DNA of 64,000 bases from Cololabis saira. Lineage: Eukaryota; Chordata; Actinopteri; Beloniformes; Belonidae. The stretch is taken from contig NC_084592.1 in NCBI RefSeq assembly GCF_033807715.1, forward strand, positions 24,896,001 to 24,960,000. The letters are read 5' to 3'. The notes under the pieces are model-generated. The model saw only the letters and a list, made by a program, of their open reading frames with translations, did no database searches and was not told the DNA's origin. The translations under genes and the position numbers were made by a program. Below are positions 22,217 to 37,528 of the stretch, piece after piece (position 1 is the stretch's first letter; each line of letters begins with the position of its first letter).

Positions 22217-24849
22217 AGGACTCAAACACAAAGCAGTACAGCACGCTAGGGTAGATTCTGCAGGTAGATTCCGGTTGCATTCCTATGATTTTTTTCTCAC
22301 TTTAATCACTTTCTGATGCTATCAGCTTTGGCTCAGCTCTGGAAAAGCTTGTCCTGGCTTCTTCCCCGCTGATTTGTCACATATGACATCGACTGGCTTC
22401 ATTTAATCCACTACATATTCTGAATTTCTTTATAATAAGGTGTTTATTGGTGAAATCTGTTACTCTGGGATGTCGACACAGAAACAGACGTAATCCTTAT
22501 TTATTTTTATTTATAATCCGAAATTGCTTGAAAGCCTGTTTATGCCTTTCAAAGTAATTGCTTTGATCTTGTCTGCCCATTTACCACTGAATAGCTGCTT
22601 ATGAGCCATGACAGACATTACAACCGCTGGTCTTCATGGCTGGCTATTAACCAATGTATCATGACAGGCAATTGACTCTGTGCGATCTCTCGTGTTCCTC
22701 TGACTGAACTGTGCTGATATGATCAGACTTGGGTTGCAGATGTGAGGCTGGGAAAAGATGGCAGTTTACCGGAGTCAAATAGTGCCCTGGAGAGAAGGAA
22801 GTGTAGTTTTTCTATCAGATGGAAGATCAGAGTAGACGGATAATTCAGTTATCACATCTGCAGTGATTAGGGAGACAGGACGCAGTTAGCCGATAAGGAT
22901 CTGGCTGCTTCTTGGAGGCTCTGTTCTCTCAAGCACCTGAAGAGGAAGGAGGAAAAAAACAGCAACTTATTTTCTGTGTTTTTTTTGCTCATTCACTTAC
23001 TTATTAAGGGATCATGGATTTGGAAGAGACATTTTACGATCTTTTTTCTGTCATATTTAGTCTTATTTTATCCAGCCAGGCTTTTCTCTCAAGATGACAG
23101 ATTTTTTCTTGTTTAATCTTGTCTTGGCTTTAACCCTTTGACTTCTTACTTATTAAAAACCTTGTTAAAGAACTTGTGGAGAATCACATTAATATATCCT
23201 ACCATGTTTATTTTTACCTCATCTTTTCTTATTTAGGTTCATGTATAGTAAGAAATGCCAAAGACAGAAAGAATACACAAAGGGAGTTCAGGCAACTGTA
23301 CATCTCATGGCATTTAATTTAATTTCATATCATTATTTTTGATTATCATACTCTCACATTAAAAATGTGTGTTTTTTGTTCTACATTTGATAGCATGCCA
23401 CCCTTTGAACTCTCGGGAGTAGAAGCAAAGGCTTTGCTCTGTTGTCATAGTGACCTCTGGTCCCACTGGGGGCATTTCAGGAGCGGGATGTTTGTGAGCT
23501 CGACTTCCTTCCATGAAGTCATGAGATTACAAGTTTACCTGAAGGTTTTGTGGTCATGGAAAAATCACATGAGTTTCTGCTTGTTTAGTAGAAGTATATG
23601 TCCGTAGACGCCTTCGGATGTCTCACCTACCAAGCTCACTATTGCTCTCCAATGACGATCCAACCTCCACCCCGACTTCCAACTGTGGGCTCGGCTTGTA
23701 TGGAGGTGGGGGCTCGTTTTCCATCTATGTTGTTCTATGTAAGCCCGATAAACCATGTTTGAATGGTGACTTATCCCCAAAACCATTTGTTTAATTTTTA
23801 TTTAAAGTATCACAAAAACTTCTTCGCGTGAATTGTCTGAATTTGAGTAAACTGAGAGTTTGGACGAAAACAAAGGCAGATGTCCATATTTGTCAGTATG
23901 ATACTAGACACAAGGCTGGATTTGTTACAATATTCATGTTTAATAGAAGTTTGTTTTTTTTCTGCTGCATTAGTCTGACTGAAATTTAACTAAACAGACC
24001 ATCTCTTAGTCAGACTAACACCCATAGGTAATGTGGTGAAAATCAAGGATGTAAATGTTCCGCATGAGAATCTAATTGCTTTGCTCATGATCCACAGTTC
24101 CCATCTCAGACTTCAACTCAGAAGTATTGGAAGAACCCCCACACAGAGCAGTGCAGGGAAGAACATAAAAACTTTAGACATGTGAAATGTACAAAGCTGT
24201 ATGTTTGTTCAGTTCATTCAATTTGATTATGTTTTGGGGATGCTTTGCTGCATCTGGCACAGTGTCTTGGATCTGTGCTGGGTAGAATGAAATCCCAAGA
24301 CTCACAAGGCATTCTGGAGCCCTGATCCAAATCTTACTGAACATCTGTGCAAAGAGCTGAAACGTGCAGTCTGGAGAACCCACCCTTTAAACATGAATGC
24401 ATGCTGAACGTGATGCTGGAGCAGTTTGCTCGCGAGGAGCGGGCCGAAGTACTTTCCTGCAGGTGTAAAAGTCTCATTTAGAGAAAATGCAGTGATCACC
24501 TTAAAAATATGTGCAACAAAACATGATGTTGAGGGTGCCAACTAATTCCATTATTATTATTATTTTAATGGTTGTGTTAAACTTCAATTTAAAGGCAATC
24601 TCAATTTTTAAAAAGGGTTTTGAAAAAGCCTTTTACAACTGAAAAATCTTTTAAAACTACGCCAGGTTCTTTTTTTCAGATCGTGCTGTTGCAAAAACCA
24701 GCACTCAGGCCGGTAAATGTTTCCCTCTGACTTATTTAATGTACACAGGACATTTTATGAAGACTTCCTGTAGAAATTCTTACCATGCATAAGAAGCCTT
24801 TTTAAAAAGAATGTGCTTAAATTAAATGCCCCCCAAAACTATAAGTTCA
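22217..24849. other. 2.6 kb unassigned sequence
   Basis: No gene or known repeat recognised. A G/C-richer patch at about 23600-23760 lacks a domain-bearing frame. Confidence 0.35.
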
Positions 24850-24985
24850 TCGCATCCATCCATCATCTATCCCCACTTATACCTGTTTAGGGTCACACAG
24901 ATCTGCTGGAGCCTATCCTGTCTCTCTTTGGGCTGACGACAGCTATACATCCTGGAGAGGTCACCAGTCCAAGTGAAAATCGTAA
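24850..24985 (-). repeat. V-SINE-type tail
   Basis: On the minus strand, GACTGGTGACCTCTCCAGGA, ACAGGATAGGCTCCAGCAG and a closing ATGGATGGATG match the tail of the complete SINE at 30483-30851. Confidence 0.75.
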
Positions 24986-25361
24986 GATATGGCATTACTG
25001 CCAAAAGTTTTCATACATTTTGGCAACTATCTTTTTTTTTTTTGCATAAGACGACATTTCTCCAGCACTGAGTGTACAAAAATAAGTAGAGACGAGAGTA
25101 TGAGCAATAACATTTGGTTTTAGGCTGACTACGCGCAGCAGTTTGTTGCATAAGACACTGACAGCTCCCATACTTTCAAGTGGATGGCAGCCAAAGTGAG
25201 TTTGAGGCCCAGCAAGTGTCATGGAGACAAATATTTGTGCTCACCACTGAATAATTCAGGGACCCTAAATTTGTGCTTTTGAGTAAATAATTCAAAGCAA
25301 TACGGACATAGTTTTAAGACGAAAGTAAACACATTAAAGACGGCAAAATCTGAGATAAGGC

Positions 25362-25492
25362 CTTGCAATGTACTGGCGACCTGTCAGGGGTGTACACCTT
25401 CCTTTCCCCCAGAGATGGCTGGGACAGGGTTCAGTGCTCCCCCCCCCCCCTCAACCTTGGATAGGAAAAAGTGCGTACAGATAATGAATGCA
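25362..25492 (+). repeat. V-SINE-type tail, diverged
   Basis: ACTGGCGACCTGTCAGGGGT, GGCTGGGACAGGGTTCAG and ATAATGAATGCAT follow the SINE tail order. The copy is interrupted by a C14-type tract near 25438-25451. Confidence 0.65.
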
Positions 25493-26079
25493 TAGGAAAT
25501 CTCAGGTATACTGATGTATGTTCATTACAGACCAAAACCTCAGTGATATAAATGTGTAAATGAAGGCACAGCCTCTGGGTGTATCCAAAGCAATTTGTCA
25601 GGAGTTTCAGAATCTGTGTTTTGGTTTTCGGGTCTCTGCACATGTCCAATTTATTCAGATGATCATCCTTAGCCTTTCACATAGAGTACACACATTAATT
25701 ATATTTGCCCTTGTCCCATAAACAATCTTTTTTCCCAGTTGTGATGCTACAGTAGACACCGTTTACACAATAGCAGACCTTTCTGACCGCAGTTACGTAC
25801 ACAATAGTTTAGATTACTGCAGTGCAATATTGGAGAAAATTACCAGTAGCTGCGGAAAAAATGATTATGATATGCAGAATAACATAGGATTTAGACGGGA
25901 TATTGCATCTTGGCTTAATTTACAGTGTTCCTTAATGGGAAAGACAGGTGTGGACATTTATGAAACTCGCCGTTACTGTTTTGGACAGCATGAAGACATT
26001 TAGCAGAATCAAAAAAACATTTAAGAGCCTCAGGACAATAGATTGATGGTATGACGAGTGTGAAGCTAATGTAGGTCCA
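25493..26079. other. unassigned sequence
   Basis: Nothing recognised. Confidence 0.35.
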
Positions 26080-26217
26080 ACTGTTTTTAATCTGTACATG
26101 CTGCCCCTTGGGGACGTCATCAGGAGACACGGCATCAGCTTCCATAGTTACGCGGACGATACGCAACTGTATATCGCCGTGTCTCCTGATGACACTGGGC
26201 CAATTGATGCCCTTTTT

Positions 26218-26687
26218 TATCCCGGTTTTTTCCCATTTTTTACCACCCCGTGCTCCTACCTAAGTGACAGTCCTGGGCATTGCCATCCTCTACCAACCCC
26301 GGGAGGGCCCTGCACTGAGCTCAGGTCTCCTCCTTAACCTGAGGAGTGAGCAGGCCGCATCTTTTCACCAGACAGGGTGGGGCTTCTCCGGCCGGACGTA
26401 GCGCGTGGAAGGATCACGTTATTCCGGCCGGATCCTCCCCACCCCAATATGGCGCCCCGGTTGGCCAGAGGGGGCATGTATAGCCCAGGACTCTGTGCAT
26501 GTTTTTGTGAGGGTAGCTCCCATTAGCTACCCAAGGGAACACGGGGAGAACATGCAAACTCCACACAGAAAGGCCCTTTCGCCAACCCCACCCATGGTGT
26601 GGGCGCCGAAGTCATGGGGGAACTAACACGCACTTCAGCGCCCACAGCGTCCCCCGGCGGGAATCGAACCCAGGACCTTCTTGCAAG
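26218..26687 (-). mobile_element. V-core SINE (470 bp) inserted in the L2, with 16-bp target duplication
   Basis: AATTGATGCCCTTTTT occurs on both sides (26202-26217 and 26688-26703). The SINE reads on the minus strand. Near its start it has box B GGTTCGATTCC, then GGGGACGCTGTGGGCGCTGA, then the V-SINE core TGTGTGGAGTTTGCATGTTC (26545-26566), then CTACGTCCGGCCGGAGAAGC and a tail ending GGGATAAAAAA. Box A is missing, so the 5' end is truncated. The copy at 57835-58217 is the same family without the core. Confidence 0.9.
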
Positions 26688-27074
26688 AATTGATGCCCTT
26701 TTTAACTGTATTTTAGACATCAAGTCATGGATGGCAGCACATTTCCTACAGCTCAACCAGGGCAAAACGGAGGTTTTACTCATCAGTCTTGAAGGCCAGA
26801 GAGAGAAACTTTTACCAAGGTTACAGGATTTTAAACCCTCAAAATCAGTTAAAAATCTGGCGTGATTTTTGACTCTGAGCTCACTTTTATTCCACATATC
26901 AAAAACATAACAAAGATAGGTTTTTACCATCTTGAGAACATAGCCAGAGTCCCCCCGTTTCTCTCTCAGGCTAGTAGGCTACGGAGGTGCTAATGCATGC
27001 TGTTATCTCTTGTCGTTTGGATTATTGTAACGCCCTACTCTCTGGTCTTCCCAAAAAGAACATGTAATAATGAA

Positions 27075-27330
27075 TCTAACTTGTAATGATGGTAAGCTAC
27101 ATTTGTAGCCACAGCTGCCCTGGGGCAGACTGACGGAAGCGTGGCGGCCATTCCGCGCCAAACGGCCCCTCCGACCACCACCAACATTCATACACATTCA
27201 CTCGGGGCAAGCTGGGTAAGGTGTCTTGCCCAAGGACACCACGACAGCAACTGGGACGGAGCGGGATTCGAAACCGCCGACTTTCTGATCATTGGACGAC
27301 CCGCTCTACCACCGAGCTACTGCCGCCCCT
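27075..27330 (-). mobile_element. second tRNA-derived SINE inside the L2
   Basis: On the minus strand the head reads GGGGCGGCAGTAGCTCGGTG, GTAGAGCGGGTCGTCC and box B GGTTTCGAATCC. Next comes the body motif TGTCCTTGGGCAAGACACCT, common in percomorph SINEs. It sits between LPKK and NLQLLQNSAARV of the L2 protein, which fixes it as a later insertion. No clear target duplication was found. Confidence 0.85.
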
Positions 27331-28042
27331 ACAACCTACAATTATTACAGAATTCAGCCGCACGCGTGCTGACGAGGACCAGGACCATTACACCTGTTTG
27401 CTGCATTGGCTCCCCATGCGCTTCAGGATCGATTTTAAGGTTCTTTTACTACAGTAGTTTTTAAGTGTTTTAAATGGTCTTGGGCCTTATTTGTCTGCAC
27501 TACTTTTACCTTATTGACCCTCGCGGACCCTGAGGTCCTCCGGTGCCTTTTAACGATACCAAGAGTCAGAACCAGGACACACGGGGAGGCGGCATTCAGT
27601 TATTATGGTCCCCGATTGTGGAACAGCCTCCCGGAGAAGCTCAGGAGAAGCTCAGGGCCGCAGAGACTGTTGATGTTTTTAAAAAGATCTCTTTAATCAG
27701 GCTTTTAACTGACTCATTTAACTCTTTATAATTTTCTATGCTCACCCCTATTTTTATTGGATCTTACTACTCTGTTTTATATTAATCTTTAGTTTATCCT
27801 GTTTTATTATCTCATTGTTTTATCTCGATGTTATATTTAAATGTTTTAGTCGTTATTTATATTTATGGTCTATTTTATACATTCTATTGTATTATTCTCT
27901 TAGTTTCTAATGTCTTGCTTTCTAGACCTCAGGGCATTGATACGTTTTATGTTTGTGTATTGTTTTTATGTAAAGCACTTTGTGCTGCATTCTATGCATG
28001 AAAGGGGCTCTATAAATAAAGTTTTATTTGATTTGATATAGA

Positions 28043-29217
28043 AGCACCCTAGATAAGACAAAAATGGTTGGAAATGGGCATCTGATGTCCACTTTAAAGT
28101 AACAATATGGTCCGAACCTTTATGTCTCGTATGTTTTTTTTTCTGAAATGCATATGAATACAAAAGTATAAAGTTAACTGATGCACAGCAAGACTTTGAC
28201 ATGTAAAAGAATGGTAACAAAAGATGATTTAAGTGGTGATTATGCCACATAATAAAAGTTCTGAAAATCCGAGTACAGTATTTGCAATGTATTTAACTGT
28301 GGTTTACCCCGCCCTCTCACACTTCTCAACCTTGATCGCCAACTTGCATAAATAGATTAAGGTGGAAGACTTGAAGTCACTGTGCAGTAAAAGTAGCATG
28401 TGCTTCGGAATTAGAGTTGTTGATGCACAATAGTAGAGTTGCATGGTTTAAAGATCTCATTTACTCTTTTTGCAAAACCCTAAAAGACATTCTGAGGCAC
28501 TGAAACACACATTGCGCTGTGATGCACGTATGGTGACCAGAGGTTGCCGAAGCAAAGCAAAATTAGTGGACATCGCTTCAAGCTTGAATCCAAAAGTAAA
28601 TGGAAAGACTGAGAAAAGAGTGATTTGTGTTGTTGTGATATAAGAAGAGTAGGACGAGACCAAAACCAGTAATTTCAGATGCAATCAGAACAACTGATTT
28701 ACCATGTTCTAGTTCACGGCACGGCAACGGGAAAAGCAGGCCAAAGGGTGTAACCTGACCTCAGCCTATTCTCTCTGGCCAAGGAGAACAGGTAATTACT
28801 TACAGTATTTGGCCTTTAGATGTTTACTTTATACAGATGTTTCAGTACATCATTTGGATGATATTCAGAACCATGAACTACAACAAATTGTTTCCTTTTG
28901 TAGAGCTATCAGACTGCCATGTAGAGATGGAAGGACTCTCTTCAAAAACAGGAGGCTCTGGTTCTCCAAAAATATGTCATTACTTCGTTAAATACACATT
29001 CATTCACAACCTCTTGAAGACAGAACAATGTTTTGAAGGAAAAGACAACTTTAGTCTTATAAAAACTGACAATATCCTCCAGCAGACCAGAGTTTGCATG
29101 AATCCGGTCCACAGTGTATAATTTGTGCTCAATGCAGAAAGGGTCAAAGAGTAACGACTTCCCTATGTGCAACTGCAGATTTAGACACGTACAGTGTTTA
29201 CACTAAAGTTCTCCTGT
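28043..29217. other. unassigned sequence
   Basis: No recognised gene or repeat. An open frame at 28837-29121 has no domain or neighbour support. Confidence 0.35.
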
Positions 29218-29336
29218 GATGCAGCCAGAGCCGGATTAACGCAAAGGCAAACTAGGCATGTGCCTAGGGCCCGATTGAGGGGGGGCCCAGACAGAGGGAC
29301 AAAAAAAAAAAAAAAAAAAAAAAATATATTTTTTTT

Positions 29337-29364
29337 TTGTCTGCACACATATTAATGGTTGATA
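29337..29364 (-). repeat. 28-nt block shared with the first hAT element
   Basis: The minus strand reads TATCAACCATTAATATGTG then TGCAGACAA, again directly before an A-rich tract. It differs from 15648-15675 at one position. Confidence 0.8.
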
Positions 29365-29735
29365 ACATGCTGGTAAAAACTTAAGGCATATATATATGTG
29401 CATTATTACTATATTTAGTATACATACATATATATATATACGCATACATACGCACAGGGATGTGCGAACCGTGCGCCACAAGGGGCCTTGCGCTATGGGC
29501 CGTTTTTTTTTTCCCCAATTTTTTTTTTTTTTTCGTTTTTTTTCTCCTTTTTTCCCTTATAAATATCAACAGTCACGTTCCATTACAGACCTAAATATGT
29601 ACTAGTCTGTGCATATCAATAAATATATGTGCAATGATGACGCGTGTCTGTTGTTCAATACAACTGTGTCAGACCAAGCGCAGACACAAGCTGCTCTGAT
29701 CCAGATGGGTGGAGTGTGGAACAAACTGTCACACA

Positions 29736-30080
29736 ATGTCGAGAGAACGAGACAGATTCAGGAAATTTCCATCAGGGGATGAAAAAAGAAAAAAACGAAA
29801 GAAAATGGAAGAGTTTAATGCCTCTCTGAAAGGCACGTTTGATAAATTTGTTACAAAAATCACAGATCCGCCCGGGTCTCAAGCAGCCGTGGGGCCCCGC
29901 GTCGAGGAAGGAGATGATGATGAGGCAGGGGAAGGTATCCAGTATTTTGCTAATTGGAGAGTTAAAATTGCGCATATAGACACCCGATCCGACCCGAAAA
30001 ACCCAAAAATTCCCCCTGACCATTTCACACAGGGCCTTATCTGCAAAATGCTCACAATCGATAAGAAAAGGATAATTTAA
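29736..30080 (+). pseudogene. hAT-encoded N-terminal fragment
   Basis: The frame runs 114 codons from ATG at 29736 to a stop at 30078-30080. It begins MSRERDRFRKFPSGDEKRKK and continues RKKMEEFNASLKGTFDKFVT. I recognise this style of start (basic, PSGxEKRKKxK) from fish hAT transposases of the zinc-finger MYM/TTF type. The zinc-finger, catalytic and hATC parts are absent, so it is a deletion remnant. Whether it makes a stable peptide is unknown. Confidence 0.7.
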
Positions 30081-30343
30081 TAGCATTTAATAGAGCGTTG
30101 TAATAACGTATAAATAATAAAAATCTAAAAATAGTCTGATAGACTGTTTAATATACAACACATGACTTATTTTGGAATACAAAGAACCAACTTGACTATG
30201 ACTATGCTATGTAAAATGTGAATTAAGTTTTATTAGTAACTTTGGTAAGTTTAAGATTTTATAAATAACATCGATGGAGGGGGGCCCAAAAATCACAGTC
30301 TGCCTAGTGTAGTCCATTTATTTAATCCGGCTCTGGATGCAGC

Positions 30344-30482
30344 ATTACATACCACCATCGGTATATTGGAAATATTGGGAGTACATGGACACTTTCGGTA
30401 GTCTTGAAAGACTTACACACACATGTGTGTGTTTGTATAAATATAATAATATATAAAATATTATATTTAATCTATAAAAATT
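30344..30482. other. AT-rich spacer
   Basis: It contains the left copy of the SINE target duplication TATAAAAATT (30473-30482) and nothing else recognised. Confidence 0.5.
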
Positions 30483-30851
30483 GGGCAACACAGTGGTTTA
30501 GTGGTTACCAATGTTGCCTCACAGCAAGAAGGTTCCTGGTTCGACTCCTGGGTCTGGCGGGAGTCTTTCTGTGTGGAGTTTGCATGTTCTCCCCTAGCTT
30601 GCGTGGATTTCCTCCGGGTTCCTCCCACAGTCCAAAAACATGCGTACTAGGTTAATTGATGATGATTCTATTTGCCCGTAGATGTGAGTGTGAGTATGTC
30701 TGGTTGTTTGTCTGTATATTTGGCCCTGCGATAGACTGGTGACCTGTCCAGGGTGAACCCCTGCCTCTCGCCTGTGATGAGCTGGGATAGGCAGCAGACC
30801 CCCGTGACCCTGCAAAGGATAAAATGGGTATAGAAAATGGATGGATGGATA
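30483..30851 (+). mobile_element. complete V-SINE with 10-bp target duplication
   Basis: The order is a tRNA-like head with box A TGGTTTAGTGG (30494-30504) and box B GGTTCGACTCC (30538-30548), then the vertebrate-conserved core TGTGTGGAGTTTGCATGTTC followed by TTTCCTCCGGGTTCCTCCCA. The tail has GATAGACTGGTGACCTGTCC and ends in ATGGATGGAT. TATAAAAATT flanks both sides (30473-30482 and 30852-30861). Four tail-only relatives lie elsewhere in the window (4336, 20925, 24850 and 25362). Confidence 0.93.
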
Positions 30852-30999
30852 TATAAAAATTTAAAATATACCATTATATACCAAAAATATACCAAAATAT
30901 ACCAAATAGACCATTTTCATTTCATATATTGATTACCCTTGACTTCTTATTAATGCAAGATAAGTGTTAAGAAATACTTACAATTTAGATTGATTGATA

Positions 31000-31190
31000 G
31001 ATCCCAAAGTGAACCTTGGGGACTCAACAGCAAAAATAGAGCAAGACACATTAAAAATGAGGAAAAAAATAAAATAAAAATAGAAATGCAGAATCTGGAA
31101 TAAAATTTAGTAAAGTGACATAGATACATTGAACTAAAGTGACATAATGTAAAAAAGAAGGTTGACACCAGGAAGTGAAATAAAATTATT
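31000..31190 (-). repeat. possible LINE 3' end
   Basis: On the minus strand, GAGTCCCCAAGGTTCACTTT and GGGATCTATCAATCAATC resemble the …CCCCTTGGGATCAATAAAG… ends of Rex1/CR1-group LINEs. No coding part was recognised. Confidence 0.4.
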
Positions 31191-32294
31191 TGTGATTCGA
31201 AATGAGAAGCAATGCGCTGCAAAGCATAAAGGCACACAGAACAGCAGCGAGCACGTTAGCTTGGAGGACAGAAATGGTTCACTGACTGGACATGTGTCCA
31301 TTAATGTTCTTTTGTTGAGAAGAAATATGACAGGAACATAGTTGTCAAATGTAAACGATGTAACGTTCCAAGACTCTTCGGAGGACTATTTCTCATCAAC
31401 TGCTGGTATCTAGACAGCTAACTCTAAGTTTACTCAGAATGACGCTTCAGTAGATTACCGGGGGAAGTTTGAACAGCTACAGATTGTAAGCACATCAGAG
31501 GTGAACACACTTCTAATGTTGACTTACAAAGATCAAATAATCCATTCACCACATTTCTAACCAAATGATAGCCACTGTTACTGATACTTAATCACACTTA
31601 GTAAAGGCGTATAAAATGTGTTTCTGAAGAGGAAGATGCTGTTGTGACTGAGGGTGAGGAGGTGACAACGCGGGCAACCGATAGCAGCAAAACAGCACGT
31701 GGGGGGGCGGCGGCGTCACAGGGGCTTTGCAGGCCTGGGGACTTCTGCGTCTCACCTTAAAAACTGAGGAGTTTACCAATCAACTTAACTTTCAGAAAAT
31801 CAAGGAGAGAGACTGAGGACATTTTACAGCAAAAGGGATTGTATCCTAGGGAGGAAAAAAGAAGACACGGCAGAATTTGTTGCAGGTGCAGAGGGGAGAT
31901 GTGAAGACCTGTAAAATTGTGATGACCTACATACGGTAACCATTTTGGCCTCTAAATGTTTTTAGTTTGTCAGATGACCTTCGATAAACAGCCACCAAAT
32001 CCACAAATACATCGGGAATGCAGATTTGTGGCATTTGACTGAGACTATTTGCGAAACGCACGTCAATTCCATCAAGCTCCATTATAATCCTACTGGCCTT
32101 GCTCATGATCCTGCGCCTCATGTGGTCAGATTTGTGTTGGTGCCTGTATTACAGACATTGCTCAAATGCCTTCTCAGGTGTACCCATAATAATACTTCTT
32201 TCTCTCCCACCTCAACAAATGTGATCCCCATGTTGACAGTAACTGTTACAGAAATCCATTCCTGTAACCATTAATACTGTTAGACGTGACCAGA
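31191..32294. other. unassigned sequence
   Basis: Nothing recognised. Confidence 0.35.
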
Positions 32295-32297
32295 ATA

Positions 32298-32385
<88 letters not shown>

Positions 32386-32388
32386 TAT
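32295..32388. repeat. (TA)40 array within a perfect 94-bp palindrome
   Basis: Forty TA units (32302-32381) are bounded by ATATGTC on the left and GACATAT on the right, so the whole segment is its own reverse complement. It could extrude a cruciform. Confidence 0.95.
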
Positions 32389-34096
32389 ATATTTGAATAT
32401 GTTATGGGATAAACACAAGATAAGTACAAGTACACATGCAGGTCTAAATTTTGGGAGAAAGTGTACAATTACCAAACTTATATGTGGTGCAACAGAAAGT
32501 AATGTCATGAGTAAATAATAGATACACTGGCCTTTTGAGTAAGCTCTGCTTGCTCTTATGTTTTCTGGCCTGCATTGGCACTAAATTGGTGGAAGCCTGA
32601 CCAAAGGAGTGACACGTATTAGTCTGAAAAGCCCGGTGCATGCATGTAGAAATCACTAGTTTCACATAGTAAACATATTAAAATTGTATTAAAGAAAAAA
32701 AAAAGATAACCTCAATTTAGCATGCTGAGATGTAAGAATCAATAAATCATTGTCTTAAAAACGTATTTTGTAAATGGAAACCATTCGAGGTGGGTAGTTT
32801 GAGACAGTTGACATTCAGGCCACTCCCAGCTACAATTCTGTATATTTACATATTTTAGACCTTTTCATGGTTGCAGCTATTTCCCAGCAGCCAAAACATA
32901 CATTGGTCATTGAGATCAATCATCACTGAAGACTAATGATTAGAACTAAAGGTTGACCACTGATGGTGTCCGTGGCGACAGCAGCAGAGCCAGTCGGGAG
33001 TGGGAGTGTGGTGTTGTGACTGCATGGTTAGGCGTTGTTGGGGCTCTGGTGTAATCAGCTGGAGCTGTAGTAGTGCCCGCCTCCATTATGACTGCACAGA
33101 TTTGGGCCGCAATGGCTCGCTAAGTAAGCTTTGGCACGCAAGCTAGTGTTATTTGATCCACTTTGAACGCTTCCATAATTTAAAAAATTGAAGAGGAGGC
33201 AGTTCTCTTGCGACTCTCAGCTGGCAGTTTGATTCAGACTTTATTATCTATGCTTGGTTCTATAATAAGTAGGAACTGTCCTGTCCGATTAAGCATGCTC
33301 GGCAGCGCTCGCCGCCACCCTCTGACTTGCTCCACCCACACCAACCCCATCCACCTCCATACTCAGCGAGAGGAAGACGAAGCTCCCAGCGATCGCCACT
33401 GTATGCCTCCCTCTCTTTTTTGTGTGCGACACAGGGAGGAGGAGGGGAGTTCTCCTTTGGACTGAGCTCGCTGTTTGGAATAGCTTTTCTTTTCTTTTAA
33501 TTTGAACCATATCAATATTATGCTCATTTGAATATTAATTTTGTGAGAATTGGTGTCTAAATGAAGAAAAAGACTGAAAACATACTTCTGCTAAATAACA
33601 GTTAATTTAGATGAAAAGACATTTGTGTGTGATTTTTTTTTTTCTTTTTGTCTTCAGCTCTATGCTTGGTCATGCATGCCTGTCTGTCTGTCAGCCGGTC
33701 ATGGCTGAAATGTGATGGCCTACAACAGAAATAGTAATAATTACTGACTGAATGTCTTCCAAAAGCTGTCAGTTTACATTCATTTTTAAACTATAGACAA
33801 TTAAAACAGCAAAACATGAAAGTTAAACTCTTAAATATGTTAACGTTGTCATGTAAAAAACGTTTTTATTCCCATCATAGTTATTTTTAAACCTCTGAAT
33901 ATACTACGGATGGAAAAAATATACCCGTCCATTTGAAATCCCATTTAAAGGTGGAACCCTGATGTCCTGATGTTATAAACTATAATAGCAATAAAAAATG
34001 TAAAACTAGTGATTCTATCGTTATCGTTATTTTAGAAATATCTTTTTGTAATAGATGTTTTTTTTAGCACATAAATGCATTTACAAAGTTTTTTAG

Positions 34097-34100
<4 letters not shown>
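32389..34100. other. unassigned sequence
   Basis: No gene recognised. The part at 32980-33470 is more GC-rich and simple-repeat-free. Confidence 0.35.

Positions 34101-34134
<34 letters not shown>
34101..34134. repeat. (GT)17 microsatellite
   Basis: Uninterrupted GT units. Confidence 0.95.

Positions 34135-37528
<3,394 letters not shown>

Larger units (their letters stand above)
26080..28042 (+). mobile_element. L2-type LINE interrupted by two SINEs
   Basis: The element resumes across the insertions in protein order. First comes FNLYMLPLGDVIRRHGISFH with SYADDTQLYIAVSPDD (the YADD catalytic box) before 26217. Then come CILDIKSWMAAHFLQLNQGK and TEVLLISLEGQ after 26704, and LDYCNALLSGLPKK just before the second SINE. 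NLQLLQNSAARVLTRTRT follows it. The C-terminus and 3' UTR continue to TGTAAAGCACTTTGTGCTGC and GGGCTCTATAAATAAAG near 28020. The copy is 5'-truncated at the palm and carries frameshifts, so it is inactive. Confidence 0.9.
29226..30335 (+). mobile_element. second hAT transposon derivative with 8-bp target duplication
   Basis: The termini are CAGAGCCGGATTAACG and TTAATCCGGCTCTG. GATGCAGC occurs immediately outside both (29218-29225 and 30336-30343). The element is 1110 bp, too short for a full transposase. It includes a poly-A/poly-T region (29301-29338), a short AT run and one open frame (29736-30080). Near both ends lies the fish-hAT motif GCCTAG (GTGCCTAGGGCCC left, TGCCTAGTG right). Confidence 0.92.
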
